Source: Channallabes apus
Taxonomy: Eukaryota; Chordata; Actinopteri; Siluriformes; Clariidae
Direction: 5' to 3'
Length of the DNA stretch: 64,000 bases
NCBI GenBank assembly: GCA_030522415.1
Contig: CM060125.1
Span: forward strand, 4,832,401 to 4,896,400
Position 1 is the stretch's first letter. Each line of letters begins with the position of its first letter. The notes under the pieces are model-generated. The model searched no databases, was not told the origin of the DNA, and saw only the letters and a program-made list of their open reading frames with translations. Both the position numbers and the translations under genes were made by a program. Below, piece by piece: positions 23,906 to 34,240 of this stretch.

Positions 23906-24924
23906 GTCAAGCCGGCCTTTCAGCCGGCGTAATTGACACCATCCTAAGTGCTAGGGCTCCCTCCACTAGAAGGATTTATGCCTTCAAATGGAAGGTATTC
24001 GAGAGCTGGTGCATGGCTAAGCAGGTGGACCCAGTCCACTGCCGAATTGTTTCAGTGCTAGAATTCCTGCAAGAGAAATTGTCCTCGGGCTTGTGCCCTA
24101 GTACCCTCAGAACGTACGTGGCCGCTATTTCAGCCTGCCACGTCCTGTCTGAAGGGGCTACTGTAGGAAATCACCCTTTAGTTGCCCGTTTCATTCGTGG
24201 AGCTAAACGGTTGAGGCCACCCACTAGAGTCACGGCTCCCTCTTGGGATTTATCTATCGTGCTCGAAGGTTTGATCGAGACTCCTTTTGAACCGCTAGAG
24301 TCAGCGCCCGACAGGCTTCTGACTCTCAAGATGGTTCTTCTTATGGCCATCACCTCTCTAAAGAGGATCGGAGACCTGCGTGCATTGTCAGTCTCCCCAT
24401 CCTGCCTGGACTTTGCCCCTGGGCTAGTCAAGGCCATTCTGCATCCTCACCCAAACTATCTACCGAAAGTTCCTTTCTCTACCATGCACCCTGTCATCCT
24501 GGAAGCCTTCTGTCCTCCGCCCTTTGCGGATTCGGAGCAGGAGAAACTTCACCTACTGTGCCCAGTACGTGCTCTTCAGGCTTATGTCCACCGCACCAGC
24601 CAGTGGCGTAAGTCAGAGCAACTCTTTATATGTTATGGAGGCCGCAACCGGGGGGCGGCCGCCACCACACATACTCTGTCACACTGGGTGAGAGATGCTA
24701 TTGCCCTCTCCTATGAGGCGCGTGGACACACTTCGCCCCTAGGAGTCAGGGCTCATTCAACCAGAGGGGTCGCCTCATCTATTGCTCTTGCAAGAGGTAC
24801 TCCCCTGCAACAAGTGTGTGACGCAGCGGGTTGGTCCTCTCCGCACACATTTATAAGATTTTATAGTCTGGATGTCCATGCCACCCCAGGCTCACGAGTC
24901 CTCGGTTCAGCTTCCCGGACATGA
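21874..24924 (+). CDS. DIRS tyrosine recombinase ORF (frame open for 1016 codons)
   Basis: The recombinase occupies the C-terminal third (about residue 680 onward, from about 23910). IDTILSARAPSTRRIYAFKW opens the N-terminal SAM-like domain. The catalytic domain has the first arginine in SLKRIGDL (R831), the H-x-x-R box HSTRG (H961, R964) and the nucleophile in FYSLD (Y997). It would join the circular DNA copy to a target without making a duplication. The same frame is open through the reverse transcriptase region, so where translation begins is unclear; protein before about residue 670 may never be made. It overlaps the preceding ORF end by little if the recombinase starts near 23880. Confidence 0.9.
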   Translation: MPPWAPPGDRCSVSAAFGVSDNTGLRHVSPSVASCYIPGHRTTNTPQPSRSTCTPFGEAGSVEATARHIPLGFKDCRERIQDPVCISPSAFQRRGLHFRDTGKGAFSEFRTPEITAEGSHRTGSSSRHGVRLLQSVLPGPQKGRGSASNSGSSRFEPLSQKMQLQNVDHKDYCFTNPTTGLVCDSRFKGRIFPHRNFATAQEVPEVRLWGKSLPISGSSIRSSLITPHIYKMHGCSSGSFETPGHPHSELHRRLANTGPVSAASTSTPRCRPSSPSLAGIETQRHEKRSLSSTSDNLLGRQVEFDRYAGTSVSCSRRIHKQRSEGNQTRPRSDCTSLTKMFRPHGSCVHGDTLGSPAHESVSAVVKSQGSSHENKSPKADKGYAQRTSYPFYVVQTPVSRLGSHSRSVLSSQNANDRRFPYRLGRGLGWPSSPRGLERPPFRMAHQLPRNDGSIFSSTAFPPAAERLPCPSAGGQHISSLLYKSPGRPALTTLEPASTSGSALGSGQVPVPQGDSHSRVQECGSRLSVQTSCESRGMETPPRSSHSNLGEILYSGGGPLCLTGDCTMSPLLLSDSSSSPGSGRDGPYVAQFTPLCVPSDSSAPGSPGEGPSTRFAPLIDSAPLAGPSMVLRNNITPRRLTLDDSSEEGSSISGAGDNISSPARALEPSRLAPERDQLSQAGLSAGVIDTILSARAPSTRRIYAFKWKVFESWCMAKQVDPVHCRIVSVLEFLQEKLSSGLCPSTLRTYVAAISACHVLSEGATVGNHPLVARFIRGAKRLRPPTRVTAPSWDLSIVLEGLIETPFEPLESAPDRLLTLKMVLLMAITSLKRIGDLRALSVSPSCLDFAPGLVKAILHPHPNYLPKVPFSTMHPVILEAFCPPPFADSEQEKLHLLCPVRALQAYVHRTSQWRKSEQLFICYGGRNRGAAATTHTLSHWVRDAIALSYEARGHTSPLGVRAHSTRGVASSIALARGTPLQQVCDAAGWSSPHTFIRFYSLDVHATPGSRVLGSASRT

Positions 24925-25009
24925 ATCTGAGACCTTCTCGGCCTTGTGCGCACACGCTACACAACCTTGGGGTCCAGACACCTGTAGTGCGGCGGCGTTG
25001 GTATTCTCG

Positions 25010-25118
25010 TTCCCATAAGCGTTCTAACGCAGCATTGAGTGAAGCCTCGAAAAGGGAACGTCTCGGGTTACTTTGCAGTAACCCTGTTCCCTGAGAGGCG
25101 GGAACGAGATGCTGCGTC
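25010..25118 (+). repeat. DIRS internal complementary region
   Basis: The left half (to 25059) is the reverse complement of the element's left edge, and the right half (from 25057) of its right edge (25323-25383). They share the trinucleotide AAC at 25057-25059, matching the GTT found at both outer edges. In DIRS replication this region templates the junction of the circular intermediate. Confidence 0.93.
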
Positions 25119-25163
25119 CGAACGCCGCACTACCATGTGACCGGACGTCCATTCAGACAAATA

Positions 25164-25331
25164 ATCTGAGGTTTTGTTGCCGGCTTTCCGGTATTTATAA
25201 CCTCCACCTGATCTAATCAGATGACGTCACCTGACCGAGGTTATATGTAGCCAGATAATGGCGTTTTTCCACACATGCTTCATGGCCGGCAATGCGACAA
25301 GATAGTTCCCATAAGCGTTCTAACGCAGCAT
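25164..25331 (-). repeat. DIRS right inverted terminal repeat
   Basis: Reverse complement of 20154-20321 over 168 bp. The outer 52 bp (25332-25383) are specific to this side and reappear inverted in the internal complementary region. Confidence 0.93.
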
Positions 25332-25590
25332 CTCGTTCCCGCCTCTCAGGGAACAGGGTTACTGCAAAGTAACCCGAGACGTTTTATTGATTGCACTTAC
25401 TGTAATATTCTTTATTAAGATTGTGGATTTGGGGTTTTCATGAGCTCAATTATGACAAATCACAGCTTGAACTATCTGGCTATGCATGTAATGAGTATAT
25501 CTCATATATTAGTTTTATCTTTTAAGTTACATTACTGAAATAAATGAACTTTTGCACAATATTCTAATTTTTAGAGTTTCACCTCTATAT

Positions 25591-26590
25591 CTGACCTATA
25601 CATTAGAGCTACAAGATCTGATTAAACGAATCACCTTGTGAATTGAATCACGTAATCGTTCTGCTTCAGGAGTACTGTACATTCATACATGCATGTTTTG
25701 GAATGTTAACATTTTGAGGGACTGATGTTCACACACATGTATGATGCTGTTATAAACCCTTTCAGAATCGTAAAACTTTAATATCACATGCGAAATGTAA
25801 ACGTTATCATTCAGCTTTGCAATGGAGCAGAAAATTTAATAAACGCCAGAAGCACATGATATGAACTCAGGTACGCAGACATGAAATACGAATTTCAATG
25901 AGAGATTTAACCGAATAAGCGTGCTTTATTAGAATATGATTTATACCAACAGCTGGAGGCAAAGAAGCACATTTTGCCTAATGCTCATAATTTTTCCCCT
26001 TTCCTTTAGGGGAAAACTTACAGTACTTTGTCATAACTTCCAGCTCTGTGCATCACGTCTGCTCTCTATCCCTTCAGCTATCAGATAAACTGACACATGT
26101 CAGGAAATCAATGTAATTTAAGATGCAAAAGTAAATCCTATAGCACTTAATTAACATCAGAAATGTTTTTTTCCTTCCTGCTTTCCCTCAATCAAGCTGA
26201 AGATTGGGAAATTTCAGTATTCATGAGGTCCGTTTGTGTATGTAAATGCCAGAGGGAAGAAATGCTGGAGAAGATGGACACACAACCAAACAGCCCTCAG
26301 CTGTCAATCAAATGAGGCGATGGAATGTATCTGGACTATTAATCCTCATGAGTTTGGAAGCTCAAATTTGTGGATGATGTGAGGGATCAGGCAATCAGAG
26401 TCGACATGCTGGCTGGAGCTGAATGCTGTTTATGAGGAGGAATGTGCACTGGAATTAGATGGAAGTGCATGAGATGACCATCCATTTAGCAGAAACGCTC
26501 ATGTTCAGAAAGATCATGGTCGAGATCAGGAGAGTTTTCAGACTTTCTGAACATACACTTATGACGTTTAAAAAGTCAACAGGGTCAAAA
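25591..26590. other. non-coding stretch with a possible conserved element
   Basis: No gene seen. The repeat-free part at about 26165-26460 has balanced composition and homeobox/PBX-like motifs (GCTGTCAATCAAATGAGG, ATTAATCC). That is the look of a conserved non-coding element, but I cannot test this. Confidence 0.35.
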
Positions 26591-26595
26591 TCTAT

Positions 26596-26950
26596 GATGG
26601 TTAGCACTGTCGCCTTGCACCTCCAGGGTCTGGGTTCGATTCCCAGGCCAGGCTCGATTCCCATCTCTGTGTGCAGGGAGTTTGCATGTTCTCCCCAAGT
26701 TTGCTTGGTGGGTTTCCTCCAGGTACTCCGGTTTCCTCCCACAGTACAAAGATATGCAGGTTAGGCTAATTGGCGTTCCCAAACTGCCCGTAGTGTGTGA
26801 TTGGGTGTGTATGTGTGTGTGCCCTGCGATGGATTGGCACCCTGTCCAGGGTGTACCCCGCCTAGTGCCCGAAGTCTCCTGGGATAGGCTCCAGGTCCCC
26901 CGCGACCCTGAACACAGGATTAAGCGGTATAGAAAATGAACGAATGAATG
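26596..26950 (+). mobile_element. V-SINE, slightly 5'-truncated
   Basis: Starts at GGTTAGCACTGTCGCC within the tRNA-like head, keeps box B GGTTCGATTCC and the V-SINE core, and ends GAACGAATGAATGA. No clear duplication was found. Confidence 0.88.
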
Positions 26951-27424
26951 ATATCACATTTGCATTCTACTGTATTTCCTGTTTGTGTTCTATGACTGGT
27001 TTTGAATGTGGATTTTGGCAGGCAGCTGCTCTCTCCTCAGTACAGGCAATGGTATCAGACTATATTAGTCCTCGATATTAGTACAACATTGTGTTTTGTT
27101 TGTTTGTATGTGTCTTATTTAATAGAATCATGCCTGTACTTGCACCCTTCTCCACCTCAATATTTGACAAAGAACGTGTTTGTGTATATACAGTAATAAG
27201 ATCATGTAGTTGTAAAGTGTAATTTTTATATTAACGTGTGTGCATGTAGTATAAAGCAACAGCAAGTGTCATTAGAGAGGTTCCTTGGTAAAGATCCAGT
27301 CTAGAGTCTGTCTTTGCCAGAAAGCACAGATTCCATGAGTTTGTGCACACACAAGCGAGTGCCATTAGAGTGGTTCCTTAAAAAGCGTTAAAGAAGTTTC
27401 CTGGCAGAGCAGTGTTTCTGTTAG

Positions 27425-27464
27425 TGTGTGTGTGTGTGTGTGTGTGTGTTTGTGTGTGCTTGTT

Positions 27465-27536
<72 letters not shown>
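27425..27536. repeat. (GT)n microsatellite
   Basis: About 110 bp of GT with a few interruptions. Confidence 0.97.
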
Positions 27537-27616
27537 GCAGTGTTTCTGTTAGTGTGTGGGTTTGTGTGTAAATGTGTGAAGGCACACATACCTGTCGACA
27601 CTGCAAAAAAAATAAA

Positions 27617-27676
27617 AAAGTAAGTCGCTCTGGATAAGAGCGTCTGCCAAATGCCTACAGTAAATGTAAATGTAAG
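27617..27676 (+). repeat. L2-clade LINE/SINE 3' tail
   Basis: GTAAGTCGCTCTGGATAAGA followed by GCGTCTGCCAAATG and TAAATGTAAATGTAA is the tail shared by salmonid HpaI-type SINEs and the RSg-1 LINE, found widely in fish. Only the tail remains. Confidence 0.65.
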
Positions 27677-28672
27677 GCGAGAAGAGAGGAGAAGGGAGGG
27701 GGCTACTGTGTAGGATGACTTTTTACTTTACATTTTGTATTAATTATTTTCATATTAATATTTTTGGGTTATGGAATCCACTGAGTTTCTATTATCTCTT
27801 ATGGGAAAATGTGCTTTAATATACGAGTGTTTTGATATAGAAGGACATTTTCTAAACAAATTATGCTTGTAATCCAAGGTTCCACTGTATTGAAATTTCA
27901 TTACCTTGCCATTTAAATAGCTAAGTATAATTGATATTGATTTTTAAAATGCTAAACATTGTGCCCCATTGGATATGAAGGAATAATTTTGTAAATTCTG
28001 TCCTTGACTAGTCAGCTTAAAAATCATATAATAAACTGCAGCAACTATATTAGGCTATTAACTGTAAAATCACTTATTTTATGATTTATTTTTATTTATT
28101 TCAACTGTACACAAATATTTAATTACATGTTTGAGGAACTTCATCATTCGATATTGAAAATAGCCAAAACTTAAACAAACTTATAAATTAACAAAAACAG
28201 TACACAGAAGGAAAAAAGTAATAGCACTGTTTAGACCTTATTTTGCCATTTTCAGCTCTCTGAAAGCTTTGTACAGTAATTTATGAAATTTTGTGCCATG
28301 ATTGTCTTTGGTAACTTGTAGTCAAATTATTATTGACTACAGAAATAGAATTCCAGACGCAACAATGCAGCCCACCCTTCCACATCCACGCCCCTAAATG
28401 CACACAGATCTACTGTAAGGCGTATTTCAGCTGGGGCTATTTTGAAAGAGACACATTTTGGGGGAACTCGGAGACCTGATTAATTTGATTTATTAATGTG
28501 ATTCATTTTAAGTGCAGTTTCCAAATGCATACATATCCTGAATCTTATAGTCAAGTTTCATAGGCAAGCTTCATATACTGTATATGCATGTTACATGAAA
28601 GCTGAAAAATTAGAAACACAGAAGTCAGAGAGTTCAGCTTTAAAATTATTTCCTTCTCAGTTAAACATCTAC
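27677..28672. other. non-coding AT-rich stretch
   Basis: No gene or recognised repeat. Confidence 0.5.
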
Positions 28673-28922
28673 AGGCTCGATTCCCGTCTCTGTGTGCATG
28701 GAGTTTGCATGTTCTCCCCGTGCTTGGTGGGTTTCCTCCGGGTACTCCGGTTTCCTCCCACAGTCCAAAGACATGCAGGTTAGGCTAATTGGCGTTCCTA
28801 AATTGCCCGTAGTGTGTGATTGGGTGTGTGAGTGTGTGTATGTGTGTGTGCCCTGCGATGGATTGGCACCCTGTCCAGGGTGTACCCCGCCTAGTGCCCG
28901 AAGTCTCCTGGGATAGGCTCCA
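28673..28922 (+). mobile_element. V-SINE fragment (both ends missing)
   Basis: Begins within the head at CAGGCTCGATTCCCG and stops after GGGATAGGCTCCAG, before the usual tail. The core is nearly identical to the other copies. Confidence 0.85.
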
Positions 28923-29559
28923 GTGACACCAGCCAAATGCATCTTTTTTTCTAACTGCTGCTCATGCAACTTTGGGGACGGCATAACACACCTGGAGGAC
29001 TACCCCCACCCCCATTTGAACACGGCCAATATCTCAGACTACCAGCTAAGAATGAGAAACAGATCGCAAGTGCAGATAATGATAATGATAGGAATCAAAC
29101 AAAACCGTGTATATGGTTATTATACTTTAATGTAATGGGGCTTATTAAAATGATTTGATGCTTTGGGCTCAATTAAGTTTATGATATTTCATTTGAGATG
29201 TACACATGAATGTCTTGTATTCTAAATGAGCTTGCAGTTAGTGCCTGTAAATGATATCAATGATAACATGTTAGAATGAAGGCTTTCATACAGTATAAAT
29301 TTCAACCCTTTGTGACCAATCAGAATCTATACTTCAAAAGCACCATCAGAAAAGTTGCATCAAATTAACTTTCACACTGGAGGAACATTTAAGATTAAAA
29401 CTGTGTTTCCCTTTTGCAAAGTGTGCATCTTGATGAGGCAAGAACACACCTTAAAATAGCTGCACCAACCAATCCACCACCAAGGAAAATGATTAGTAAT
29501 AGTAATTAATGCGTTTTTTTTTTTAATAAAAATTCTATTAAAATGGATGGGTTACTGAC
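28923..29559. other. intron-like flank of the exon
   Basis: No repeat or gene recognised. It borders the splice donor of the minus-strand exon. Confidence 0.45.
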
Positions 29560-29703
29560 CTCTGGCCATAGCTGGTGTCTTTTCTCCGACAGTGCAGGGT
29601 GACGACTTGGTGTCCTTCGCTCCTCACGTCCTGACTGACGGTCCACTGCACTGGATTAGTGGGCTTCACTCCTAAAAACGCCACGGCATCTTTCAACTTC
29701 ACC
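29560..29703 (-). CDS. host gene internal exon (TMEM132-like?)
   Basis: On the minus strand a 144-bp open exon is preceded by a pyrimidine-containing acceptor (CTGTGACAG|GGTG) and followed by a good donor (CCAGAG|GTCAGT). Its length is a multiple of 3, and it enters and leaves in the same phase, splitting a codon. It encodes 47 complete residues including VAFLGVKPTNPVQWTVSQDV and VVTLHCRRKDTSYGQ. The pattern (a short strand, a W-x-V-x-Q step, then a V-x-C-R-R strand) recalls the extracellular region of TMEM132 proteins, single-pass membrane proteins with giant introns. That assignment is from memory and weak. Codon use and splice sites make a real exon likely. Confidence 0.6.
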
Positions 29704-30509
29704 CTGTCACAGAGAAACAGGTGTTATCTACTGTACCTGTCTCTCTGTGCATCTTTATGCTGCTCACATGTACCAACCTATATACATTACATTTAACTTG
29801 CTGCTTACATGAAACTTCATGATCACAATTTTATCAGTGACGGAAGCAAAAAGTAAATTATTGGCAATCGATACTGGACAGAAAATACAGAATTTAAAGT
29901 TGTTTTTTTTTAAATCAACCTGTTTGTTTAACTATATTTATATGATTTCTTGTGTTTTAATTCTTGTTCTCTCTAATAAGCAAGTATTTTTTGTTAAAGC
30001 ACAGCAACAGGAATTTGTGGCCCAAAAAGTTCTTAGCTTTCTATAAATGGTTTCAGGAACAAAAAAAATCATACATTATTCATTGCTAAATCAGATGTAA
30101 CCTACCTTTACTCATCTTCTATTTTTTGAAACATTTCTATTATCACGTTTTTTTTTTTTTTTTTACAATGCCAGAAATTGCATAAAAGGATTCTGGCAAA
30201 ATTGTATTTTTACTTGGGTGAGTGCATATGCTTTAAATATCCTCTAAACGCTAAACTCTAACCGTTACTGAGGCCTGTATCTGCCTTGAGATTTAAAAAT
30301 AAGTCATAAATCCAGTGATTTATGACTTAATCTTTATGTAATCTCTGTATTTTCACTCTTTTTTGACTCCAATTCCTTAATATTTCTTTTGTTTTAGCTT
30401 TTTCTTTCAAAATCTTCTGCTTTTTTCCCCCTCAAGATTGACAGTTTTTGGATTACCGATTTGGATATGAAGTGTAGGTTCATATGAATATATCTTATTA
30501 GGCACTGTA
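29704..30509. other. intron-like stretch
   Basis: AT-rich with a T run near 30147-30163. Nothing else recognised. Confidence 0.5.
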
Positions 30510-30930
30510 AGTGAGAGGAATGCCTGATGCTTGAAAACGGATGGAAAATTTGTCAACAACTAGCAGAAGAGATGCATCTGTCTATGATGACTGTCCACAC
30601 AATCAGTCAAGAACAACATTTACACATCACTGCTTTCGTGGAACTCAGCTTGGAGTCATCGCCACCCCCCCCCCATACAGTACCGTACAGTCCTGACCTC
30701 GCTCCAAGCCATTTTCACATTTGAGCCATTAAAGGAGTTCCTGTGAGGCCAGCGTTTCAGCCGTGAATTAGTTCTGATGATGGGTCCAAGGTACTAAGAA
30801 AACCTTTTACCTGGACAGTCTAAAAGGACTAGTAGAACGCTGGGATACATGTAGGTATAAAGGTAGTTTTTACTCTCATAACTGTGCTCTGATAGTCTGC
30901 ACATATCAAAAGTCTCAGTTTCACCTGAAT
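30510..30930 (+). pseudogene. mariner-type transposase fossil
   Basis: The translation near 30527-30724 gives LENGWKICQQLAEEM and then PYSPDLAPSHFHI, the mariner motif that surrounds the third catalytic aspartate (DD34D). Further pieces downstream in other frames match the mariner C-terminus. The N-terminal half and clear ends are missing. A related tail, sharing TTTTTACTCTCATAACTGTG, occurs near 57110. Confidence 0.65.
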
Positions 30931-31452
30931 GACCCTCATATAATGCGCATAAATTGTGAATTTTGGCACGCGATGAATGAGAACACTAAAAGGTTTACAC
31001 AAATTGAAGGATATTTGTAAATGGACTCAACACTTCTCAGTACAGATCATTATATCCATGTGTCAGTTGTGCAGCTGTGTCCTGTCGTCCCTGCAGCTTA
31101 TCACAAGCAGATAAAACTGAATAGAAATGCAAAGGGTCCAAAAAGGATAAGTCATGGATGACAGATAATTCTCTGCACTGACAATAGCTTACAAATAAAA
31201 CGGAACCTAATTAATTAAAAATGCATGCAGAGTAGCACGGAAAAAAAATAATCAAGCAGAAATGTGTACTGAGACAATGTCTTCAAAACATATGGTAGCA
31301 ATTACCACCCTGTCAGTGTGAGGGACTGGAGCCTCCTTATCGTGTGCACTAACCCTGCTGCTGACAGCAAAAATAAACTGATGACCACAAGACGAGTGGA
31401 AAAAAAGACTGAACTCTAACAACTATTAGAGGTTTTACTGCTCCAAAAGGTT

Positions 31453-31502
<50 letters not shown>

Positions 31503-32026
31503 CTACTGAAATATTGAGTGACAGGGAGGTGTAAAAAGAGCTGTGCGATTGAATCGATGATGCAATTTAATCACGTTCCGTCACCGTTTCAATTAATCAT
31601 CGTCAGTTTTCAATTCAGAATCGATTCATACTTTTTGAGATAAACTTACAAATGTTCATTTGTCTAAAATGTATAAATTTCTTAAAAATATACAATTGAA
31701 GCTTGAAGATTATATACACCTTAGCAATTTAAACACGGTTTTTCATAATTCCTGACATTTAACCCTATAAACATTCCCTGTCTTAAGTCAGTTAGGATGG
31801 CGACTTTATTTTAAGAATGAGAAATGTTCTATATAAAAAAGTGGGAATAAATATTTCTCTCTGCTATTACATGCACTTGTTTATCTTGGGTCAAAAGTTT
31901 CCACAATCTTCTTAAGATGCCAAATTTTCTCCTGACATAACTGGTGTAACTGCACGCTGTTTGTAGGCCTCCTCCCATTTTGATCAATTAATCGAATAAG
32001 TTTCGATAAGTTATAAAGTTTCAATA
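30931..32026. other. non-coding stretch with GT repeat
   Basis: Includes (GT)n at 31457-31499. At about 31540-32000 the edges GCTGTGCGATTGAATCG and GATCAATTAATCGAATAAG suggest a degraded non-autonomous DNA element, but I could not fix ends or a duplication. Confidence 0.35.
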
Positions 32027-32037
32027 AGTTATATATT

Positions 32038-32407
32038 CATTCATTTTCTATACCGCTTAATCCTGTGTTCAGGGTCGCGGGGGACCTGGAGCCTATCCCA
32101 GGAGACTTCGGGCACTAGGCGGGGTACACCCTGGACAGGGTGCTAATCCATCGCAGGGCACACACACATACACACACTCACACACCCAATCACACACTAC
32201 GGGCAATTTAGGAACGCCAATTAGCCTAACCTGCATATCTTTGGACTGTGGGAGGAAACCGGAGTACCCGGAGGAAACTCACCAAGCACGGGAAGAACAT
32301 GCAAACTCCATGCACACAGAGACGGGAATCGAGCCTGGCCGGGGAATCGAACCCAGACCCTGGAGGTGCAAGGCGACAGTGCTAACCACTACACCACCGC
32401 GCCGCCT
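32038..32407 (-). mobile_element. full-length V-SINE
   Basis: Minus-strand copy with intact tRNA-like head (GGCGGCGCGGTGGTGTAG at the right) and ATGAATGAAT tail at the left. The perfect 11-bp duplication AGTTATATATT lies at 32027-32037 and 32408-32418. Confidence 0.93.
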
Positions 32408-32519
32408 AGTTATATATTTTATAATGGTATTTGTTTTTGTTTCAATAAATATTCTATATTTAATATCAGTAGCGTAATATTTCCACAGTAGCAACGACAG
32501 GTATCCGAGGTGCTTATGT

Positions 32520-32870
32520 TACCATAATGGAAAAGTGAAGTTGTTCAGTTTGTGGTAGATTTGATTTATTCAAACACAATAATAAAGCTTTATATCCTCA
32601 GGAGGGTCATTACATTGTTTTAGCGATAATTTCACGGAATCGAGTTCAGAACTAATCTAAAGCACTGTCACACTAAAAAAACATCCGAGAAGTTCAGAAG
32701 CTTCAAATAGAATGAACGAACTAATGAATTTTCTTAAAACGTTATAAAATTAAGTAGAGACTTAGTCACTCCCCTTGGAGACGCTGTGATAGGTTTTCTC
32801 AGTTGAAAATTAAAAAATAATACCGTTGATTATCAACGCGGGAATGAACGGCGCATTGCCCAAGTTCAAG
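32520..32870 (+). repeat. dispersed repeat, copy 2
   Basis: Second copy of the 6160-6440 repeat, sharing ATAAAGCTTTATATCCTCAG and CTAATGAATTTTCTTAAAAC. It also includes the GGAAAAGTGAAGTTGTTCAG block seen at about 5638. Ends unknown. Confidence 0.6.
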
Positions 32871-33029
32871 TTGATCTTGGATCTAAACTATTTGCTTTGG
32901 GTGAAAGCGCCATCTAGCGATCATTGTGTGTCAGCAACAGCTTCCCATTCAAAACAATAGGAGGTCAAAATGACCGTGAACCGCGTTATAAGTAGGTCAT
33001 ACTGGCGCGGCGCTTCTAGTGTTAACTTC

Positions 33030-34240
33030 CTGGTTGATGTCTTGAGCAGTTGATTCAATTTATCCACATACTGTAATCTACCTTCCTTATGGTTCCTTCT
33101 ATGTTGTCAAATATACCAGTCTCTCCTGGAGCAAATCACCCTCACATCACAGTGCTACCACCCCCATGCTATATTGTTGGAATTTTGCTCTTCGGCTTGC
33201 AAGTCCCACCTTTTCTTCAAAGGATGGTCATTATGGACAAACATTTTCATTTGACCAGGGGATATTACTTCACTCTTCCTAAAGTGGGCCGCCCAGTCAA
33301 ACTAAGCACCCGATGGTCACTCTGAAAGAGCTCCAGTGTATCTCTGTAGCAAGAGGGAGGAGAAGATTCCAGAACAACGATATCTGAAGCACTCCAGCAA
33401 ACAGGTCTGTATGGTAGAATGGCCAGTTAGAAGCCACTCCTCAGTAAAAGGCACATGACAGCCATCTGAAGTTTGCCAAATGGCACCTGAAGGACTCTCA
33501 GCACATGAGAAAGAAAAAGCACCTTTGGCACCAATTACAGCCTTAAGTCTTAAGTCAACAGGATTGCTGCTCTTCTGGAAGGTGTCTCTCTCTCCACAGA
33601 GAAACACAGGAGCTCTTTCAGACTAACCATCGGGTTCTTGGTCACATCCAAGAAACTAACATTTCATGGACTGAGGCCAGTGTGGTCATCTGAACCTTCA
33701 ATGCTGCAGAAATTTTTATTTACCCTTCCCTAGATTCAAGCCTTTATACAATCCTGTCTCAGGGATCTACAGAAAATTCCTTGGACTTCATGGCTTGGTT
33801 TGTGCTCCGACATGCACTGTTAACTGTGGAACCTTATATAGACAGGTGTGTTTCTTCTGAAATCATTAGATTTTAATCAACTAGATTTACCACAGGTGTC
33901 ATGGCAAAGGCTGTGAATATCTAACACGTATGTGATATATTTTTTTGGGTCTTTTATTTATGATAAATATTTCAAATAAACTTCTTTCACACTGTAAACA
34001 GTTTTTTGTTTGTAGAATTTTGAGGAATTTAATCCATTTTGGAATAAGGCTGTAACATACTGTAGCAAAATGTGGAAAAAGCGAAGCGCTGTGAATATTT
34101 TCTGGATGCAATGTAAGTAAAATAATCTAGCTATAAACTATTTTTGTAAAGTAGATGTTCTAACCAACTTGCCAAAAAACTGTTTATTTTAACATGAAAT
34201 CTGAAGAAAGTTTTTTTTTTTTTTTTCTAATTTAGTCATA
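33030..34240. pseudogene. mosaic of at least two Tc1-like fossils
   Basis: Three pieces with different orientation are fused. At 33140-33250 the minus strand resembles a Sleeping Beauty/Tdr1-type family (TTCGGCTTGCAAG context), and about 34150-34200 resembles that family's terminal repeat (GTAGATGTTCTAACCAACTT). Between them, 33270-33510 is plus-strand transposase N-terminus (PKVGRPVKLS, then RKPLLSKRHMTA-like), while 33520-33850 is the minus-strand N-terminus of the same kind. 33900-34112 is a terminal repeat ending GAATATTTTCTGGATGCAAT. It is heavily mutated and not functional. Confidence 0.6.

Larger units (their letters stand above)
20130..25383 (+). mobile_element. complete DIRS-type tyrosine-recombinase retrotransposon
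   Basis: The 5254-bp element begins GTTCCCTTTTCGAG and ends CCCGAGACGTT. It has all DIRS hallmarks: 168-bp inverted terminal repeats, an internal complementary region, a Gag-like ORF, a reverse transcriptase/RNase H ORF, and a tyrosine recombinase in a third, overlapping frame instead of an integrase. No target-site duplication is seen, as expected for recombinase-mediated insertion of a circle. All three frames are open. Confidence 0.95.
18768..25590 (+). mobile_element. Tc1-like element split by a DIRS insertion
   Basis: The left end (about 18770-18960) and the sequence at 25384-25590 are inverted copies of each other over about 190 bp; both share CATGAAAACCCCAAATCCAC next to TTTGTCATAATT. 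Removing 20130-25383 makes the element continuous at roughly 1.57 kb, the normal Tc1 size with long terminal repeats. The transposase remnant lies at 19077-20060. Confidence 0.85.

Noticed and set aside
27365..27623. Open frames of alternating Thr-His or Val-Cys on both strands
   Set aside because: They are translations of the GT/CA microsatellite, which is open in most frames by nature.
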